Assembly (NCBI GenBank): GCA_036784855.1
Contig: JAZDSV010000009.1
Location: 1-64,000, forward strand
Source of the DNA: Aphelidium insulamus
Taxonomy: Eukaryota > Aphelidiomycota > Aphelidea > Aphelidiaceae
Direction: 5' to 3'
Length of the DNA: 64,000 nt
Shown: positions 59,909-64,000 of the stretch, in pieces
How the letters are laid out: every line of letters starts with the position of its first letter
Position numbering within the stretch: the first letter of the stretch is position 1
Position numbers and translations under genes: made by a program
Notes under the pieces: model-generated
The model's input: the letters and a program-made list of their open reading frames with translations, nothing else
Told to the model about the DNA's origin: nothing
The model's database searches: none

Positions 59909-61408
59909 ATGGCCGACACGCAAATGCACCGTGCACGCGGCGGCGCCCCCGAAATGATTGCCGTGCGGCTGCCCGACCTGGATGAGGCTACTCACAGTGG
60001 TAGTGGTGGTGGTGGTGGTGCATCTGGTGGCAAGCAGCGTGAACGCAAGCGGTGCAGTCGCTGGGGTGACGAGAGCGACAAGGTGGCCATCGCCGGCCTG
60101 CCCACCCAGCTCTCCTCCAACCTGAGCGGCGATCAGCTGCGGCAGTACGCGCGCGTCATGCGCATCGAGGAGATTACGGCCCTGCTGCGGCAGGAGAATC
60201 TGAAGGCGCCCGATGAGCCGGGTGCTGCGGCGGGTGGCGGGGGCGGCGCTGGGGACCAGGAGGCCGAGCCGCAGATCTTTCGGCGCGAGGGCCGCATTAA
60301 TACGCGTGATGTGCGCTACCGCAACAAGTTGGAGGAGGAGCGGCACGTGCTGGTGGAGGATGCGCTGCGTGAGGACCCCACCTACCGGCCGCCCGTGGAC
60401 TACAAGCGCCCCGGCAAGACTCAGGACCGATTGTACATTCCCGCCACCGAGTTCCCCGAGGTCAATTTCATTGGCCTGCTGATCGGCCCGCGTGGCAACA
60501 CTTTAAAGAAGATGGAGGCCGACACAGGGTGTAAAATATCCATCCGAGGCAAGGGCTCCGTCAAAGAGGGCAAGGGCACTCGGAATGGTTACCCGCAGCC
60601 GCACGAAGAGGACGAGCTGCACGCACTCATATCGGCAGACAGCGCGGAAAAGGTGCTGGCCGGTGTGCAACTCATCAATTCCATCATTGAGGAGTCGTGC
60701 AGCATTCCCGAGGGACAGAACGAACTGAAGCGCCGGCAGCTGCGTGAACTGGCTCAGCTGAACGGCACACTGCGCGACGACGAAGGTCAGCTGTGTCCCA
60801 ACTGCGGCAATGCTGGTCACCGGCGGTTCGAGTGCCCGGAACGCACCAACGTCACCAACACCACCTTCTGCCGTATCTGCGGCGGTGTGGGCCACATGGC
60901 CTCTGACTGTCTGGAGAAGAATAATCCGGACGCACTGCGCAAGGCCCAGGAGCGCAACCAGCAAACCGACACCGACTACAATCGACTGATGCGCGAACTG
61001 GATGGCGATGCGAGCAGCGCAGCAGGCGGCATGGCATCTGCAGCAGCTGCAGCCCCCGCCGCCAACCAGCCTCCGTGGCACCGATCAGTCACGGCCACAC
61101 CAACCGTGACGACGTCCATAACACCGACCACGTACAGCGTGCAGCAGATGATGCAGCCACCACAGCAGATGCACCACCAAGCGTACGGCCAGCCGCCACA
61201 ACACCATTACCAGCAGCAACAGCAATGGATGCCACAACCGGGTGGGTACGGCTATCCGGATCCAAATGCTGCGTACGGTGCCGCTGCCGGCGGTTACGTG
61301 GATCCATATGCGGCGGCAGCGTGGGCATCTCAAGCTTGGATTCAGCAGCAGCAACAGCAGCAAGGCGAACAGCAGCCGAGTGACGAGCAGGCAGCACCGC
61401 AGCAGTAA
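59909..61408 (+). CDS. SF1: Splicing factor 1 / branch-point binding protein
   Basis: SF1/BBP recognises the intron branch point in the early spliceosome with U2AF. An intronless frame of 499 residues. A ULM-type tryptophan motif is present (ERKRCSRWG). SF1 helix-hairpin sequence follows (RVMRIEEITALLRQENL). The KH-QUA2 domain has ATEFPEVNFIGLLIGPRGNT and LKKMEADTGCKISIRGKGSV. Two CCHC knuckles follow (CPNCGNAGHRRFEC and CRICGGVGHMASDC), then a Gln/Pro-rich tail. The start is the ATG of KMADTQ; the codons upstream lack an ATG. The window's introns with TACTAAC are the expected target type. Confidence 0.95.
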   Translation: MADTQMHRARGGAPEMIAVRLPDLDEATHSGSGGGGGASGGKQRERKRCSRWGDESDKVAIAGLPTQLSSNLSGDQLRQYARVMRIEEITALLRQENLKAPDEPGAAAGGGGGAGDQEAEPQIFRREGRINTRDVRYRNKLEEERHVLVEDALREDPTYRPPVDYKRPGKTQDRLYIPATEFPEVNFIGLLIGPRGNTLKKMEADTGCKISIRGKGSVKEGKGTRNGYPQPHEEDELHALISADSAEKVLAGVQLINSIIEESCSIPEGQNELKRRQLRELAQLNGTLRDDEGQLCPNCGNAGHRRFECPERTNVTNTTFCRICGGVGHMASDCLEKNNPDALRKAQERNQQTDTDYNRLMRELDGDASSAAGGMASAAAAAPAANQPPWHRSVTATPTVTTSITPTTYSVQQMMQPPQQMHHQAYGQPPQHHYQQQQQWMPQPGGYGYPDPNAAYGAAAGGYVDPYAAAAWASQAWIQQQQQQQGEQQPSDEQAAPQQ

Positions 61409-61807
61409 TCTCTGTTCCTTTATATAAATACACAATGTCCAGTGCGTGTAATGTAGTGCCACGTATGTAGTGACCTTGTATTTGTGCTTACACTGGGTGT
61501 GTCGACGAAGAAGTTTATACGGTGTGTTTGTGCTTGAACAACAAGTATGTCGCTGGATCAAATGAACTTTTCAGAACAGAATACACCCGTGCTGGTGGTC
61601 GTTTCTGCGTGTGATACACAGCCGTGTGTCCCCAGTAAAATGCATTTGCATGTATCGTATCTACGTCTAAGCACCTCACGAGATGTGTGGGACTGGCATG
61701 TGTCCGCAGGGCAATAGCTTCTAACACCATACAACACACTGAAGTACGTAGTCTCTTAAACTGACCGCCCTCTATTGAGATCATTGCAACCGCCACTTGT
61801 CACCAAC
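61409..61807. other. Convergent 3' flanks
   Basis: 3' UTR-like DNA between SF1 and NOG1. A minus-strand frame of 93 codons crosses it without motifs. Nothing else recognised. Confidence 0.4.
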
Positions 61808-63931
61808 TTATCGGCGGTCGGTGGTGCCGTTGCCGCGCTTGCCACTCAGCAAATGCTTCGGGCGCATATTCAGCACCACACGGTCACCCTCGCCCTTCTT
61901 GGCGGCAAGATTGCGGCCACGCTGGCTCTGCACGCGGATCTTGCGCGCGTCCATCTTTTGCTTGACATTGCGCATGCCCATCTCACTGCGGTCGCGCACG
62001 CGGCTGACTGCTCGCGACATGCTGCGGTCCATGGCCGCGGCAACAGTTGACTCGGCCATGGCGGCATTGTCGGCGGCGGATGAGCGGGCGCGTTTCCGAC
62101 CCACGCGGATATCCTCGTTGGCGGAGGCGCGCGAGGCATCCAGACCCACACTGCCCAGTGCCTCGGCCATGGCGGCCACAGATTTGCGCTTGGTCTGCGC
62201 CTGCAGTGTGATGGACGGGCGGTTCTTGTTCTTGGAGGCGCGGTGCTTCTGGATGATGAGAGATTTCTTGTCGGCAACGCGTTTGGCCAGCTGACGAATG
62301 GCCAGCGTCTCCTCGTCCGGATCGTCAATGACCAGGTCGTACTTGCCGCCGTCCTCCAGGCGCTGCTCCTCGCGCTCCAAGGCCTCCAGCTTGGCACTGA
62401 TCTCGGCGTCCACAAAGTCGGCAATGTTATGGCCGTCCATGATTTCGGGGATGATGTCCTGTTTCCACTCGCTATTGGCCAGCAAGTACTTGTCCTTCAG
62501 GTTCACGTTGTAAACTCCGGCGCCGCCGTTCTCCAGCTCAATGTCGCGCGCAAGCTTGGGTCGCTCCTGCATGGCGCCATCGGCATTTCCGGCATTCTTT
62601 TGGCGCTCAGCCACCGCCGCGGGAATGTACGCCGGTCGTCGCTGCAGGTAGTTGTTAGTACTGTATAGCAGATAAAATTCGCGACAACTCACCCGGTCAT
62701 CGCGTTCCATTGGTTGGGCAACGTGAATCTTTTGCAGCACATTCTCCATCTTGCCGGTGCGCAATTTGCTCTCCACACGCTGTGCAAGCAGCTTCTCGCA
62801 CGCATGGTTCCGCGCGTCCATCAGCCCGACTTCACTGAAGCAACTGATGCGCACCAGGCTCACCCCGCCATCCACGATGGCCTGTATCATCTGCTGCTCC
62901 TCGGCGCACAGATCCTCCAGTTGGCGCGAGTCAATCTTGTTGATGACCAGCACCAGGGGCTTGCTGGCAAACAGCGGCTTGATGCTGTGGAATAGCTGGA
63001 CCTGCTGCTGGACACTGTAGCCGCACTGCTCCGTCAAGTCCATAAAGTAGAGGACACATGCGCGCAAGTGTGCCAGCGCCGTAATCGACAGCATTTCAAT
63101 AGTGTTGCGCTCTTCAAGCGGGTGGTCCAGGATACCCGGCGTGTCAATCACCTACAATACATTAATTGAATGCACAGAATCCAGCAATAATCACATATAC
63201 AGACGCCTAAGTTATTTACTAACCTGCCAGCGAAGATACTTGTAGTCCATGTGGCCGACAAAGAGAGACTTGGTGGTGAAGGCATAGGGCTGAACATCCA
63301 CTTCGGCGCGCGTCAACTTGTTGATAAAGCTCGACTTGCCCACATTGGGGTAGCCGCACACCAGCAGCGTGCGCGTAGTCGGGTCAATGGAGGGAAGACG
63401 CGCCAAATGCTGCCGCACTTGCTCCAGATAGGCCAGCGTCTCCTTCTGGCGCTTCATGATGGTGGCCATGCGACCCAGTGCGGCAGTCTTGAGCTGTTTG
63501 CAGCGGTAGAGCGAGTCGCCAAACTTTAGCAGGCGCACGTAGTCACGGCCCACGTTGTCGATGAGATGCTTGCACGTGTTCATCTGGCCCAGTGCCAGTT
63601 TGTAATGATCGCGATCGTACAGCACGTTCATCAGATCCGCGTAGAACGGGTGGATTTCCTACAATGAGATATATATAACTGTGCACGTATCCATTATTAC
63701 AGCACGCACATCCAGCTTGGGGAAATCGGTGAGTATTTGCGTAAGCTTCTCGTCAAACGTCTCTTGCGTGAACTTTACTTTGCGCATGTAAAAGTTGCGT
63801 ATACGGCTAATCTGGTAATTCTTGTGGATGACGGTGGGCGTTTTGCGTTGTGTCCGCGACAGCACGATATCGATAAAGTCATTGGAGGAGGGCACGGTCT
63901 GCACCTTCTTGAAATTGTATATGGACGACAT
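61808..63931 (-). CDS. NOG1: NOG1 nucleolar GTPase (60S assembly)
   Basis: NOG1 (GTPBP4) acts in late nucleolar maturation of the 60S subunit. Exons 63931-63710, 63658-63224, 63151-62693 and 62641-61808 give 649 residues, the family's usual size. The N-terminal helical bundle ([38 protein letters not shown]) is followed by the GTPase: G1 [11 protein letters not shown]2 region [13 protein letters not shown]3 [15 protein letters not shown]4 VINKID. The C-terminal NOG1 tail has [20 protein letters not shown] and a very basic end. Intron 3 (62642-62692) is 51 bp with branch point TACTAAC and no in-frame stop, so only the GTGAGT...CTGCAG borders reveal it. Confidence 0.95.
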
Positions 63932-64000
63932 GGCGGGCAGACGCGAACGCGTATTTGACTTTAATGTACGTCACGGAAGCCAAAAAAAATGATGCAAATT

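Noticed and set aside
1-64000. tRNA, rRNA or snRNA genes
   Set aside because: I looked for A/B-box and cloverleaf patterns and for conserved rRNA and snRNA stretches on both strands and saw none convincing; a covariance-model search would be decisive.

Overview
The window is nuclear DNA from a compact eukaryotic genome. I reconstructed about 86 spliceosomal introns, mostly 40-66 bp, by joining conserved reading frames. Most coding DNA is GC-rich, genes lie 50-300 bp apart on both strands, and several introns carry a yeast-like TACTAAC branch point. No prokaryotic, plastid or mitochondrial signature was seen. The gene set (a DZIP1-like ciliary protein, a tandem-WW KIBRA/WWC-like protein, a trifunctional C1-THF synthase, a GT69 mannosyltransferase, long-form tRNase Z, a SEC24 with a long P/Q-rich leader) fits a unicellular, probably flagellated opisthokont or a close relative. 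The species cannot be named from the sequence.

Layout. 0.3-3.0 kb is a graveyard: a decayed GH26-like glycoside hydrolase, a second copy of its tail, a deleted copy of a small membrane-protein gene that is intact near 18.2 kb, and a fragment of a LINE with a restriction-like endonuclease. 3.4-5.7 kb is tRNase Z. 5.8-8.4 kb is a tandem duplication of a small basic-protein gene with its promoter. 8.7-12.9 kb holds DNA polymerase eta and a WWC-like protein, both on the minus strand. SEC24 runs the other way from a 216-bp shared promoter that contains a 4 x 17 bp minisatellite. 17.1-22.4 kb holds small unknown genes and the 12-exon DZIP1-like gene. 22.8-25.5 kb holds a tandem cyclic-nucleotide-binding protein and COQ3.

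25.6-33.7 kb is a head-to-tail array of four paralogous secreted or type I membrane kelch proteins. Two are intact and two are decaying. 33.9-45.2 kb holds an Osh4-size oxysterol-binding protein, a GT69 glycosyltransferase, a multi-pass membrane protein, a coiled-coil protein, a small secreted protein, a secreted heme peroxidase and a Cys-rich protein that is probably GPI-anchored. 45.4-52.0 kb holds mitochondrial uL23, UTP15 and C1-THF synthase with an optional mitochondrial leader. 52.3-58.8 kb looks accessory: a Cys-rich remnant, a secreted proline-rich protein, an AGC-like protein kinase with a signal peptide and a broken paralog of it, with LAS1 in between. 58.5-64 kb holds a small membrane protein, a HAPSTR1-like protein, splicing factor SF1/BBP and NOG1.

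Shared functions: UTP15, LAS1 and NOG1 all serve ribosome assembly, and SF1 reads the branch points seen in the introns. The most unusual signals are a high share of GC-AG introns with GCAAG donors (at least seven), one of them present in only one of four tandem kelch paralogs; the kelch array itself; and the secreted protein kinase with its decaying neighbour.
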